Shown one piece after another: positions 55,048 to 64,000 of a stretch of DNA of 64,000 nucleotides (its first letter is position 1; each line of letters opens with the position of its first letter). The stretch is from positions 45,195 through 109,194 of IMG/VR virus record IMGVR_UViG_3300028920_000044; one strand, given 5' to 3'. The stretch is from a virus. Both the position numbers and the translations under genes were made by a program. Below the pieces are notes generated by a model. The model was not told the DNA's origin, searched no databases, and saw only the letters and a list, made by a program, of their open reading frames with translations.

Positions 55048-55067
55048 TATATAGAAATAGTTATAAT
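55048..55067 (+). promoter_or_regulatory. Promoter of the RAMP-like gene and array
   Basis: TATATAGAAAT (55048-55058) followed by TATAAT (55062-55067), about 50 bases before the start codon, in the divergent gap. The 11-mer recurs at three other intergenic sites. A good candidate for the start of a transcript running to the terminator at 60000. Confidence 0.5.
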
Positions 55068-55116
55068 ATGGGCAATAATGCCCAAGAGCGAAAACCTTAA
55101 TAAAGGAGATTGTACA

Positions 55117-56067
55117 ATGGTAGAAAAGAAACAACCAGCGGCTAAGGCAAAGAAAGACCAACCCCAGATTGAAGTAGGTAGCGAAACAACTGGATACTGG
55201 GATTATTATTCTATTTTATTTCGTCTTCGCAGAACGATGCTAGGTACTTGTACCGAGGCATCAATAATGCAGGAACACGTTATTCAAAAGGCTCGCAAAC
55301 AAATCAAAAAGGCTAATCGCCTTGGCGATCGTATTGTAAAGTCTATTGACAAGTTCAAAGGAGATGCTATCTCCGAAGACAAAGAAATTGAAGAGGTCAA
55401 GAAGATTATTATGGCATTCGCAGAATTGACCGCGAAACCACTTAGTATGAATCTTCCGAACGATCTCAAATCCTTGCTCACCATGGCGAAGGAAGTCAAA
55501 AAAGATTACGACGAACTCGTTGCAAAAGGTGAACAAGCAAAGTTCACAGTCTTCATGAAAGAACCGAAGAATGGTGATCCCAATACACTATGGCCGGTTA
55601 TTAGTACCCATATGATTTTAGGGAATCTCAAAGAGAATCTCAAAATCATTTGCAACAACGGAGACAAAACAATATTGTCTACTAAAGTCTCCATCGGTGA
55701 AACTATGGCGTTAGATGTCAAAGCTATCGAAGAGTTTATGACTCCCAACCTAGACATTATGCGCCATCCGGATGGTAAACCTCTTATTGAGGAACGACCC
55801 ATATCGTTTAACCGTATGGGGAAGACCGAAACGGCAATTGCTGCTTCTGAACAGTTGCCTAAACTTGCCACATTCGGTTGTAAACTTCGTATCCGTAAAG
55901 GTAGCCCTATTAATGAGACTGCCCTTAGGAAACTTTTTACTTACGGTAAAAACAATGGATTAGGAGCTAATCGTGGTGCTGGTAATTTCGGCTCCTATGA
56001 TTACAAACTGGAGAAACTACCCAACTTCGTTGAAACTGTCGAAGGACACGAAGACGGGTGGAGATAG
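55117..56067 (+). CDS. RAMP-like (Cas7/Cas6-type) protein, predicted RNA binder
   Basis: 316 residues from ATG 55117, seven bases after AAGGAG. Lys/Ala-rich start, then a first strand (ILFRLRRTMLGTCTE), a long helical insert (residues 45-135), and a C-terminal half ending in FGCKLRIRKGSPINETALRK and GLGANRGAGNFGSYDYKL. That last strip matches the G-h-G-x(3-5)-G-x-G loop of RAMP proteins, which bind RNA. No catalytic His or HD/nuclease motif is seen, so it would be a backbone subunit. It is followed, 28 bases after the stop, by the pentamer array on the same strand. RAMP membership is by motif only. Confidence 0.55.
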   Translation: MVEKKQPAAKAKKDQPQIEVGSETTGYWDYYSILFRLRRTMLGTCTEASIMQEHVIQKARKQIKKANRLGDRIVKSIDKFKGDAISEDKEIEEVKKIIMAFAELTAKPLSMNLPNDLKSLLTMAKEVKKDYDELVAKGEQAKFTVFMKEPKNGDPNTLWPVISTHMILGNLKENLKIICNNGDKTILSTKVSIGETMALDVKAIEEFMTPNLDIMRHPDGKPLIEERPISFNRMGKTETAIAASEQLPKLATFGCKLRIRKGSPINETALRKLFTYGKNNGLGANRGAGNFGSYDYKLEKLPNFVETVEGHEDGWR

Positions 56068-57799
56068 GCGCTATGAACTCATACGAATTAAGGCGTACTA
56101 TTGGTCTGGTTCATTTCGCTTATGTGACGTGAAGGTGGCGTAAACTGACATGAAGTCTGATTTCGTACTGGTTCTGTATATTACCGTACTGTGTAATATT
56201 ATCATGTATAGTTGAGGTGTGATGTCTTAACGTACAATTGGCTGATATAATGTACTGATGATGTATTCCGAGATAAAGTAAACTTTCGGGTGTCATTATG
56301 TGCGACGACATACTCTTTTATGCTGTCACGTTATGGTCGCATGTTATACAATGCGATGCAGTAATGGTGTAGTTTTATGGCATGGAGTGAAGTTAAGTAA
56401 AGGTGATGTATGATCTTATCCAGCATTGTGCCGTAGTGGTCAGGTGGCGTTATACGTCATAGACTAATGTGCGACACAGTAACGGTTATGTAATGTGTTG
56501 TCGACTTACGATTCGTGGAGTTGTGTCAAGTCTTGGTTATATGGTCTGTCATCTATTCCTGACTGGCGTTGTAACAGCTTTGCTCGGTCTCGTTGCGTCC
56601 CGCTAATAAATAAATAAAATAAAGTAAGGTGAGAATCCTTATTAGCGAATGTATTGGTATGATACAATTTTACCAAGTAGGCTTGAGTTGAGTTATGTAC
56701 GATGATGGTCCCATCCCGTATTGTAGGTTTCCACTTTGTTTCGTCCTGGCAACATGGAGTTGTTTGATCTGCCATTATATGGAGTAGCGGTGGACTGAAT
56801 TACGCTCAACTTAGGCGTTGTAACAGCAAGGTGCAATGAAATTTACTATTGTGAAGTTCTGTATGGGTGAAATAGTATGAACCGTAGTTGTGGTGGGTTA
56901 AGCTATCACAAAGCAGGGTTTGATGATGTAAAGTGGCGGTAAAAGTAAAGTCCAATCAACCTATGTAATGTGCAGTGTCCGGTAAACTGTGATTACATGA
57001 ACTTTTGTTTGCTACGAGTTGAGTCAGATAAGCTCATGTAATTTATCGTATTGGTGAAGCGTTATCAACTACAATGCTATTTGGTGGAGGTCCAGTTTTG
57101 CCTTTATGTGGTAGAATTGTGTGGGCTGTTGTTTTGGTGACAATAAATAATATGACATAAAGTAAAGTGGGGAAGTCAACCCAACGTCATCAAAACAATT
57201 CCTTGGTACAGTTGTATCAATTAGCCTGAAGTTTCATGTCGGTATTGTTCTGTCCATTAATGTTCAATATTGTAATGTTCAATATACTCAAGTATTGGTA
57301 CAATGTCGTAAACTGGAGTGAATCGCAGTACCAGTGAACCGAACTCAAGCAATGTTTCGTTCTGGTGAACTGAAGTGTACTCACGTAACGTCGGGGTACT
57401 ATGATATAAATCAGAGTAAGATGTCGTTCTGGTTTGATACTGCAAAAAGCAAAATGCCCTGAGGCTTGATTCTGTTAAATAGAATTACGGTATAATATAA
57501 TATCGTAGGATAGCCTGAAACTTCATGTAGGTAATGTCATGTCTCATACCATGAGTTCATGTGCCGTTCCGGTAAGACATCCTAAAGTAGAATGTGATGA
57601 TGTAAAGGCTGGGTGACGCAATATTGGCTGACGTAGATGTATAGGTCTAGCATTGTTGGCTCGAATATGGTGAAATAGAGTAATGGTTGGGTCGCGTTGG
57701 CTCGTGTGAAGTTTCTTGAGGTAACGGTGGACTACGGTCAACTGATGTAATGTCGTTCCGGTAAAGGTAAAACACCATATCGTATTGTGTAGTCCCACC

Positions 57800-58101
57800 G
57801 GTAGCGTATCACGCTGTGAGCTCCAGTAAGGGTTTAGTTAACCATAGTGAGTTTGGGTTGTGTGACGGTAACGTCCAATATCATCTGGTCCATCACCGTA
57901 CTGGTGAGGTGGTTTGCGATTATGTATTATTATGTGATGCTTTGTTTTGGTGAAATGATTTATCATAAGTCATATTACCGTTTAGTGATGGCAATGTCCT
58001 ATATCGCCTGATCTAGTATTGCACTGACTCGGTAGCGTATCACGCTGTGCGCTCCAGTAAGGGGTTTAGTTAACCATAGTGAGCTTGGATTGTGTGACGG
58101 T
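57800..58101 (+). repeat. Dispersed copy pair of array units
   Basis: 57800-57869 and 58031-58101 are about 70 bases each and nearly identical (a few substitutions and one extra G). The intervening 160 bases are different. Both keep the pentamer phase, so two whole units were duplicated. Confidence 0.75.
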
Positions 58102-59602
58102 TTAATGAAGTACAGCACTGTTACATATCGTATTGGTGGGACTATGTTAAGTCAACCGACGTGTCATTATGGTATTGTACTGCCCAGTAGATCACTATGA
58201 ACTTCCGTTTTGGTCCGGTAGACTATCATGTTGTAAAGTACTGGTATAACGAAGTACCCTATAATCGGATATGGTTATGTAGTGGCTATGTGTCATAGCA
58301 TAACATATCATTATGTAAAGCTATGGTTCGGTTATGTGCAACTTTGTTCGCTCAATTTCAGTGCAGTCGGGGTATCATAAACTCAAGTGTCCTGGTCTAG
58401 AGTAAAGCATTGGTTATGTTGCGCTGGTAAACTGTTGTACTATTTTATCGGGTATCGTTCTGGTGGACTAATCTACCGAGCCGTATCGTGAAGTCACGGT
58501 GCTGTCAATCACTATGAACTACTATAATGTGGAATACGGTGACGGTTGAATGCAATGGAGTTTCCTACCCTTACATTAAGTAATGGTCAGGTGAAACTTT
58601 GTATCATGTGATGATGCGATGTGAAGACTTTGTTGCGTCCGATGCAATAGTATTCAGTGGTATTCTGTAATGGTAATCTAGACTTGGCTAAAGTATTGTT
58701 TCATCATGGTCTAGGTATGCTGAGCTGAATTACGATGTCGTTGGATAAAGTAGTATGTAGTAAAGGTCTAGTCTACCCTACTGTTGTGGTGCGGTCAATC
58801 TGCGTAATGTAATATATTGTGCAGGTGAGGTGTGTTGTTCTACCTTGGAGTTAAGTGTAATGATGTCGCGGTATGGTGAATTAAAGTATGTCATTGTTCA
58901 GTGACGGTATGGCGATGTGTCTTGTTATAAAGTACAGTAATACATCGTCAGGGTTCAACATTGCATCTTACAGTGATGTCCGGGTATGCTTCTGTTGTCA
59001 TCATATCGTACGATGACGTATGGGTATGCTGAATCAAAGTGTCGTTTACCTAAAGTACCGTTGGGGTAAGGTGTTTTCATGTTCCGTAGCATGGGTTGAA
59101 GTTGCGGTATGGTTACATCAGTTATGATGCATTGAAGTTGCGTGGCGGTACGATAAACTGAAGTAAGCTGAGCTAAGGTCGGGGTATGCTGAATTCAAGT
59201 GAAATGATGTAAACTGATGGTACGATTCTGCTATGTGGCATAATATAATGTTTTGTGTAGGTCCAGTTGTATGGAGTTATATGCCGTTATGGTCTGATAC
59301 GATGAATCATGATATAATACCGTAAGGGTGATGTGAGATATCGTTCAATTCAGTACTGGCACGTATCGTTGGGTTCTGTCCACTAGAGTTATGTAATGGT
59401 GAAATTATGTCAGTCTAAGTGCATTGTTATAGTGTGCGCTTTTGTAAAGTAGAGGCAGGATAACGTAACCCGAAATACAGTATGGTTTCATACAGGTGAT
59501 ATAAAGTCAGCTAACGTTGTGTATAGTATCGTATTATGGTGGCAACGTTACATTCATTATTGTACTGTGGTGTTAGGGTGGAATTATGTGGGCTGAGGTT
59601 TC

Positions 59603-59770
59603 GTAGGGTTTCGTAGTGGTACGCTAAAGTTTACTATTGCCCATTCTCGTAAACTGATGGTAAAATTAGCTAACGTTGTATATACTGTAGGGTTTCGTAG
59701 TGGTACGCTAAAGTTTACTATTGCCCATTCTCGTAAACTAATGGTAAAATTAGCTAACGTTGTATATACT
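59603..59770 (+). repeat. Tandem 84-base duplication of array units
   Basis: 59603-59686 and 59687-59770 are direct repeats with one mismatch (ctgatgg versus ctaatgg). Each holds two extra-G boundaries (GTAGTG and CTGATG). It shows recent unit-level expansion of the array. Confidence 0.85.
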
Positions 59771-59951
59771 ATCGTACTATGGAACGGCATCATAAAGTTA
59801 CGCCAGCTAATGTGCAGTCGAGTCCTGGTTGGATTAAGTTGGGTGTAATATTGTCATGGTTCGATATAGCTTCATTGACTCGGGTTATGGCCTAGTTCAA
59901 TTTACTCGGCTACCGTATTGCTAGGGTGAACTGTGATATCGCAGACTAAGC

Positions 59952-60000
59952 GTGGCTAGACAGTCTTTTATAGGTTGTCTAGCCACAACCTAATTTTTTT
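59952..60000 (+). terminator. Strong rho-independent terminator ending the array
   Basis: gtggctagaca (59952-59962) and tgtctagccac (59976-59986) pair perfectly over 11 bases with a 13-base loop, then seven T at 59994-60000. It begins right after the last phased step, on the same strand as the array and the RAMP-like gene. Confidence 0.9.
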
Positions 60001-60001
60001 A

Positions 60002-60220
60002 TTAAACAATTGACCACGGAATGCCTAATACAATCACTATTAATATCAATACCAATATTATAATTGCAGGTATATAAAACTTCTTAAGGTAATAATATTT
60101 AGATCCTTCTTCTTGTGTCTTTAGGATCTTTAATTCTCGACCAATATGTAAGAGCAACAAAAGTACCATTCCTCTTATTATTATTTCAAATACTTTAACA
60201 GTTGTTTCTTCTGGGCTCAT
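60002..60220 (-). CDS. Small two-pass membrane protein
   Basis: 72 residues. Hydrophobic at 14-25 and 49-68 (FYIPAIIILVLILIVIVLGI) with a charged link (KILKTQEEGSKYYYLKK). Converges on the array terminator. Could be holin-like; no proof. Confidence 0.6.
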   Translation of the reverse strand: MSPEETTVKVFEIIIRGMVLLLLLHIGRELKILKTQEEGSKYYYLKKFYIPAIIILVLILIVIVLGIPWSIV

Positions 60221-60236
60221 ACCCTAACCTATTCTC

Positions 60237-61160
60237 TTATCCTGCTACGCTTTTTTGCCTATGCATTGTTAATATACACCCTATATGATAATCATGATCC
60301 CCATCATCTATATTAGTGTCAACAGTGACTCTTACTCTCATTCCATGACCTATTTTATCAGTATCTGAAGTCTTAAGTTGTATAGCATTATCTCCAACTA
60401 ACTGAATATGATTAGCGAATCTAGAGAACGTTATTTCCATCGTAAAGATATTATAATTACCATCACCTGCCGGCATTGGACGAATATTCTCAAACAATTT
60501 AGTTGTTGAATTCCAATCAGTGTCCCAATACGCAGGAGGCTTACCAAATTGTGGATCTCCCGCTTCAGGAATAAATATCAAACCAGGAGTAGTGGGGTCG
60601 GTTAAATCCTCATTAATATCTACATTGCTTGCTCCACCTGCAAGAGCAGAAGGCAAAACAATATAAGGTGCAGCTGGATTAACAAAATATCCCGTGCCTG
60701 TGTTTGCATCCGGGGTCGTCGTTACAATTCTAGGAACAATCTCTACTGTTATTTCATCAAATTCACAATTTTTCCAACTTAGATAACCTTCATGAATATA
60801 ACTAAGATTTTCAATAGTATTAAAATCTAGATACTTAACATGCTGTAAACCATCCGCAATGTGATGATTAAATGAAAGTTTTTCTCCACCACCAACAAGT
60901 GCAATATTACTTGGGTCATCCCCTCGACTTGTAAAATGTACTTTAGTACCTAACGGTCTTGATGTTTGATGTACCCTCATTTTACCTGAAGTATCTCTTT
61001 TTTCTTCCTCAGTTAATGTATCGACAATAGATATCTTAGTTGAATCTATTTCATGACCTGAATTATTAGGACAAGCAACAGGTTCTATCTCGCCCCATAT
61101 TTCGTAATACATATTCTCTGTATTACACCATACTCTATATTTGTTAAGTGTAGTGGGCAT
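60237..61160 (-). CDS. Probable fibre or adhesin protein
   Basis: 307 residues, beta-rich, no enzyme motif, with repeated Asn/Asp/Thr turns. GGAG before ATG. Followed upstream by two other fibre-type genes, so a tail-tip or receptor-binding part is likely. Confidence 0.55.
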   Translation of the reverse strand: MPTTLNKYRVWCNTENMYYEIWGEIEPVACPNNSGHEIDSTKISIVDTLTEEEKRDTSGKMRVHQTSRPLGTKVHFTSRGDDPSNIALVGGGEKLSFNHHIADGLQHVKYLDFNTIENLSYIHEGYLSWKNCEFDEITVEIVPRIVTTTPDANTGTGYFVNPAAPYIVLPSALAGGASNVDINEDLTDPTTPGLIFIPEAGDPQFGKPPAYWDTDWNSTTKLFENIRPMPAGDGNYNIFTMEITFSRFANHIQLVGDNAIQLKTSDTDKIGHGMRVRVTVDTNIDDGDHDYHIGCILTMHRQKSVAG

Positions 61161-61210
61161 ACTATATCTCCATTAGTATTTTAGCCATGCAAGCCAAGCA
61201 ATAGTAAAAT

Positions 61211-61906
61211 CTACGAAACACCGCTTGGTAAATTCTCAGGTACTGTTCCAGAAAATTGAATCATAAAGAAACTTACATAAAAATCACAACCATCATTCTC
61301 AGACTTTCTTCCTTGTAACTCTAGAAGTGCTTGTTCTGCTGGCCATCCTGTAGTCACTGGTTGTGAGAATACCTTCCAAACTTTTTTCTCAGAGTGCATC
61401 CTAATCCAATCAAATACTACTTGATTATTAGTTGAATCAAAAACTCTGAGATCAAAATATTTATCATTATCATCTTTAGAATATATAACTGCCTGAACTC
61501 CAATAGGAGTACCTAACTGATTTGTTCCTCTGAATATAAAATGAGTGCTTGGTGTCCAACTATCTCCAGCAAATTTAAAAAAGTTTTTATTATATGAACC
61601 AAAGCTAAGAGTAAGATCTCCTGCCCCACCTTCACCAGCTTCTGGAACACTACTAGGATCTACTCCACCTGAAAGTAAACCAGTATGGGCCGCAATAATA
61701 GCATCTAATTCTGTTTCTTCATCTTGAGTTAATGCATCATTAAACCATACCTCACAAATATCTTCATCGAGATTAGTATCAATATGATGAAGTTCTGTTG
61801 TTATAATAGTGGATGCCTGAATTTCTTCTTGTAGTATTGTAATGTCTACTTTATGATTTATTACAAAATCATCATATATCGAATAAGCATAATCGGTTAA
61901 AGCCAT
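61211..61906 (-). CDS. Probable fibre accessory protein
   Basis: 231 residues. Acidic helical start (LDEDICEVWFNDALTQDEET), Gly/Pro linker (SVPEAGEGGAGDLTLS), then a beta domain. Lies between fibre genes; family unknown. Confidence 0.5.
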   Translation of the reverse strand: MALTDYAYSIYDDFVINHKVDITILQEEIQASTIITTELHHIDTNLDEDICEVWFNDALTQDEETELDAIIAAHTGLLSGGVDPSSVPEAGEGGAGDLTLSFGSYNKNFFKFAGDSWTPSTHFIFRGTNQLGTPIGVQAVIYSKDDNDKYFDLRVFDSTNNQVVFDWIRMHSEKKVWKVFSQPVTTGWPAEQALLELQGRKSENDGCDFYVSFFMIQFSGTVPENLPSGVS

Positions 61907-61922
61907 GTCAATTCCTCTATAA

Positions 61923-64000
61923 TTATGATGGTACCTTCCAGATTTCTAATCTAGCTCGACGAATTGATGCTGTATCGCCAAGATTACTACAACACCAATC
62001 AAGATCTACTGTATGATTTCCAGCGGATAAGTTCTCATATTTAAACCCACTTGCAGGATGCCATTGATCACTACCTGCATCTTTAGGTTCCCACTGGTGT
62101 TCCATAATAGTGGTCGTATCATCAATTTGAACTTGCCCTCTAAAATCATTAGATCTATTGTTGTATTGCCATTCATAATACCAACTAATTCTATATTTAC
62201 CACCAACTAGACCAGTAAGAGTCAATCTTACTTTTTGTTGGTAGGCATTATTGGTAGTCTGTTGCAATGTCTCTGATGATGTTTCAAACAATTCTTCAAA
62301 TACACCATCTTGTCCATCGACACCGTCAGCACCATCTTGTCCATCTGCACCTGCAGGACCCGTATCACCTGGTTCCCCTTTTAATCCTGTGAAAGGACCA
62401 AAATCAAACCATACACTTCCATCATACATTATGACGTGTTTTGACATGTCCCCATTGAGAGGAGCAGGTAGCGTTTGATTAGATCTATTATCATCTAAAA
62501 CAAGAAAATAATAAAGATCCGTTGAAGATGCTCCAGACGTTGTTTCAATCGACGTTATTTTTGCTTCATCTAAATCATCATATTCATCAACCTGAAAAGC
62601 TTCTCCTTGGGGACCTTGGGGACCAGTTGCGCCATCTGCACCATCCACACCATTAGCCCCATCAGCTCCGTCAACACCAGGAATACCTTTGATTCCCTGA
62701 AGTCTTTTAATATTAAGAACTAGATTAGGTTGACATGTCACTACTGATGTATTTGCTCTCATTAATTGAACTGTGATATAATCTCCATTATTCAAATAAT
62801 AAGGAAATGATGCTTTTAAATCTTGTATCTCTGTCTGATAAAAATCCCCTGTTACTTCACTTGCAGGAATAGAAGTTGTGCCATTAACTTGTATTCTACC
62901 ATATACAAGAGTCATAGTTGTTGCTACTAATGATTGGAAATAAAAATCTATATCATACCAACCATCTTCATAAACATATATTCTCTCAGTATTGGTATCA
63001 TCATGTTTGATAACTGTATCATCGGTTTCTGCTTCAGTTGTATCTAAAGTTACATCGCCCCAAGTCGTACCTATATTATAGGTTGTTGATCTACGAGCGG
63101 ATACTAAATTGATTAATGTTACATCTCCAGCAGGACCTTCAACACCTTTTATATTTCCTATTAATACCCATGACCCACTTTGTTTCTCATACACATCACT
63201 GGTATTAGTATTTAGATAATAATCACCATTCTCTCCAGTTGCTCCCGCAGGAATACCTGCTCCATTGTACCAAACAGAACCTGAAGGACCTGGTAACCCT
63301 GTATCACCCTTTATTGAATCTACTTTATATACTTCTAAATCCGATTTAAGTATAGCAGACGGATCACCAGAAGATATTACTTGAACTGATATCCACTCAT
63401 TAGCATTAAAATATTCAACTACTTCATTAGATAATTCATCTGTTATTCCACCTTGATTAACATTAGTTAATATATGTGAATTATCACATTCTGAAGCTGG
63501 TAAGAACACTGAATCATTTTTATTTATTCTTGCGTTCAATGTACTATTCACATTAGTTGGTGGAGTACCATTAGGAGGTATGCTATACATAATATTATAG
63601 GCTACTCTATAATACCCTGCCTCATTGAAATAAATCCTATCTTGATTTGCTACGCTATGACTTAATCTAGAAGGCTCAGTTTCTGAGTCCTTTATTGGAT
63701 ACACTATATCTTGCCAGGTCGTAGGAAATGTAGTATATGTGTTCATTCGAACTCGACAATGAACCATAGCTGGTTGTCCAAATAATTCATACTTCTTATA
63801 TGCGAGTATATTTGGATCCCATACATATGCTGCTGCTGTATCATTTGCAATATAGAGTTTGCCTGCTATACCCGTAGCCGGGAAACTAGATGATGAATTA
63901 TAGAAGTAACTATCTGTTATCTTTACATTACCTACACCATCACCAATCCATAAATCTTTAGTATCGAGGGAGACAGCAGGCTCCCCTCGTTGAAGGGAAG
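61923..64000 (-). CDS. Tail fibre with collagen-like repeats, 5' end beyond window
   Basis: The frame is open through base 64000, so the N-terminus is outside; the Met at 63767 is internal. Upstream of it the frame encodes QRGEPAVSLDTKDLWIGDG, a phrase common in tail fibre heads. Two copies of a ~130-residue beta domain (TYTTFPTTWQD and TYNIGTTWGDV types) are joined by G-x-y collagen stretches, for example near 62300-62370 and 62600-62690 (plus numbering). C-terminal beta-sandwich about 100 residues. Receptor-binding fibre by layout. Confidence 0.8.
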   Translation of the reverse strand, partial: SLQRGEPAVSLDTKDLWIGDGVGNVKITDSYFYNSSSSFPATGIAGKLYIANDTAAAYVWDPNILAYKKYELFGQPAMVHCRVRMNTYTTFPTTWQDIVYPIKDSETEPSRLSHSVANQDRIYFNEAGYYRVAYNIMYSIPPNGTPPTNVNSTLNARINKNDSVFLPASECDNSHILTNVNQGGITDELSNEVVEYFNANEWISVQVISSGDPSAILKSDLEVYKVDSIKGDTGLPGPSGSVWYNGAGIPAGATGENGDYYLNTNTSDVYEKQSGSWVLIGNIKGVEGPAGDVTLINLVSARRSTTYNIGTTWGDVTLDTTEAETDDTVIKHDDTNTERIYVYEDGWYDIDFYFQSLVATTMTLVYGRIQVNGTTSIPASEVTGDFYQTEIQDLKASFPYYLNNGDYITVQLMRANTSVVTCQPNLVLNIKRLQGIKGIPGVDGADGANGVDGADGATGPQGPQGEAFQVDEYDDLDEAKITSIETTSGASSTDLYYFLVLDDNRSNQTLPAPLNGDMSKHVIMYDGSVWFDFGPFTGLKGEPGDTGPAGADGQDGADGVDGQDGVFEELFETSSETLQQTTNNAYQQKVRLTLTGLVGGKYRISWYYEWQYNNRSNDFRGQVQIDDTTTIMEHQWEPKDAGSDQWHPASGFKYENLSAGNHTVDLDWCCSNLGDTASIRRARLEIWKVPS

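Larger units (their letters stand above)
56095..59945 (+). repeat. Pentanucleotide-phased array, putative discontinuous guide RNA
   Basis: About 3.85 kb with no supportable gene. On the plus strand it reads as consecutive 5-base steps, first base G or A, second T, three free bases. Parsing by hand 48 steps (56290-56535), the second base is T in 43 and the first is G or A in 45. Every few steps one extra G is inserted after a step, so unit starts read GGT; successive inserts at 56330, 56361, 56397, 56433, 56479 and 56530 give spacings of 31, 36, 36, 46 and 51, always 5n+1. The same phase is readable near 57358, 57800, 59606 and up to about 59945. Occasional slips occur. The extra-G word CGTNNTGGT appears 13 times on plus and I found none on minus. 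Local G+C is 42-45% in lines counted, against 25-35% in genes. Small minus-strand frames inside are chance. Confidence 0.9.

Noticed and set aside
56120-57798. Several 60-90 residue minus-strand open frames inside the array
   Set aside because: They have no ribosome sites, have biased His/Thr/Leu composition that follows from the 5-base phase, and do not resemble any protein.
59584-59848. Overlapping frames on both strands with internally repeated sequence
   Set aside because: The repetition is the 84-base DNA duplication of array units, not a protein repeat.
56095-59945. A CRISPR array
   Set aside because: No repeat of 24-37 identical bases separated by unique spacers exists; the only constant element is a dinucleotide every five bases plus one G.
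56095-59945. A gene written in an altered genetic code
   Set aside because: All three stop codons occur in every frame, and the constraint has period 5, not 3.
63767-63769. Start of the collagen-like fibre gene at this Met
   Set aside because: The frame continues without a stop to base 64000 and encodes typical fibre sequence, so the Met is internal.

Overview
This window is part of the genome of a large, AT-rich, contractile-tailed phage with T4-like features. Markers are a truncated gp6-like baseplate wedge gene at the left edge, a gp5-like baseplate hub protein with an OB fold and triple beta-helix repeats, a UvsX/RecA-type recombinase, long tail fibres with repeat and collagen-like modules, a GH108 lysozyme, and many small proteins that look like packaged internal head proteins. 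Almost all genes lie on the minus strand, tightly packed with ATGA-type overlaps. Only three protein genes are on the plus strand. The host is not identifiable. The architecture of the phage-borne sensor kinase and the many PilZ proteins would fit a signalling-rich Gram-negative (for example deltaproteobacterial) host, but that is inference.

Layout, left to right. 1-6 kb: baseplate and other virion-type genes. 6-14.5 kb: M48 metallopeptidase, Cas4-like nuclease, putative internal proteins, UvsX and unknowns. 14.5-19.4 kb: a 1274-residue tail fibre and companions. 19.4-26.4 kb: small tagged proteins, then a 1692-residue hybrid histidine kinase and a response regulator. 26.4-33 kb: baseplate hub, a PilZ protein, small membrane proteins and unknowns. 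33.1-35.8 kb (plus strand): a MoxR-like AAA+ ATPase with a metallopeptidase/VWA partner, closed by a terminator. 35.8-54.3 kb: a long run of small basic, tagged or membrane-active proteins mixed with PilZ proteins, an HD-GYP response regulator, two small nucleases, a SUKH protein, a transglutaminase-like protein, a lysozyme and a YiiX-like protein. 54.3-55.0 kb: a metallophosphoesterase. 55.0-60.0 kb: the plus-strand unit described next. 60-64 kb: a small membrane protein and fibre genes, the last running off the right edge.

The most striking object is the plus-strand unit at about 55.05-60.00 kb. A promoter-like site precedes a 316-residue protein with a RAMP-like (Cas5/6/7-type) glycine-rich loop near its C-terminus. 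It is followed by about 3.85 kb of DNA that is not coding but has strict structure. It can be read as consecutive 5-base steps in which the second base is almost always T and the first is usually G or A, so three bases per step are free. Every 5 to 9 or so steps one extra G is inserted, giving GGT at unit starts and unit lengths of 31, 36, 46 or 51 bases where I parsed them. The array ends just before a strong rho-independent terminator on the same strand. I interpret this as a possible RNA-guided system: a Cas7-like protein plus an array of discontinuous guides, three free bases out of every five.

A second theme is packaging of effectors. About 21 small proteins start with a shared tag of the form M-I-x-I-S-x-L-F-E, resembling the T4 capsid-targeting sequence cut by the prohead protease after L/I-x-E. 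A third theme is phage-borne signalling: a hybrid kinase, a receiver protein, an HD-GYP receiver and five PilZ-like proteins, which together suggest intervention in host c-di-GMP control.
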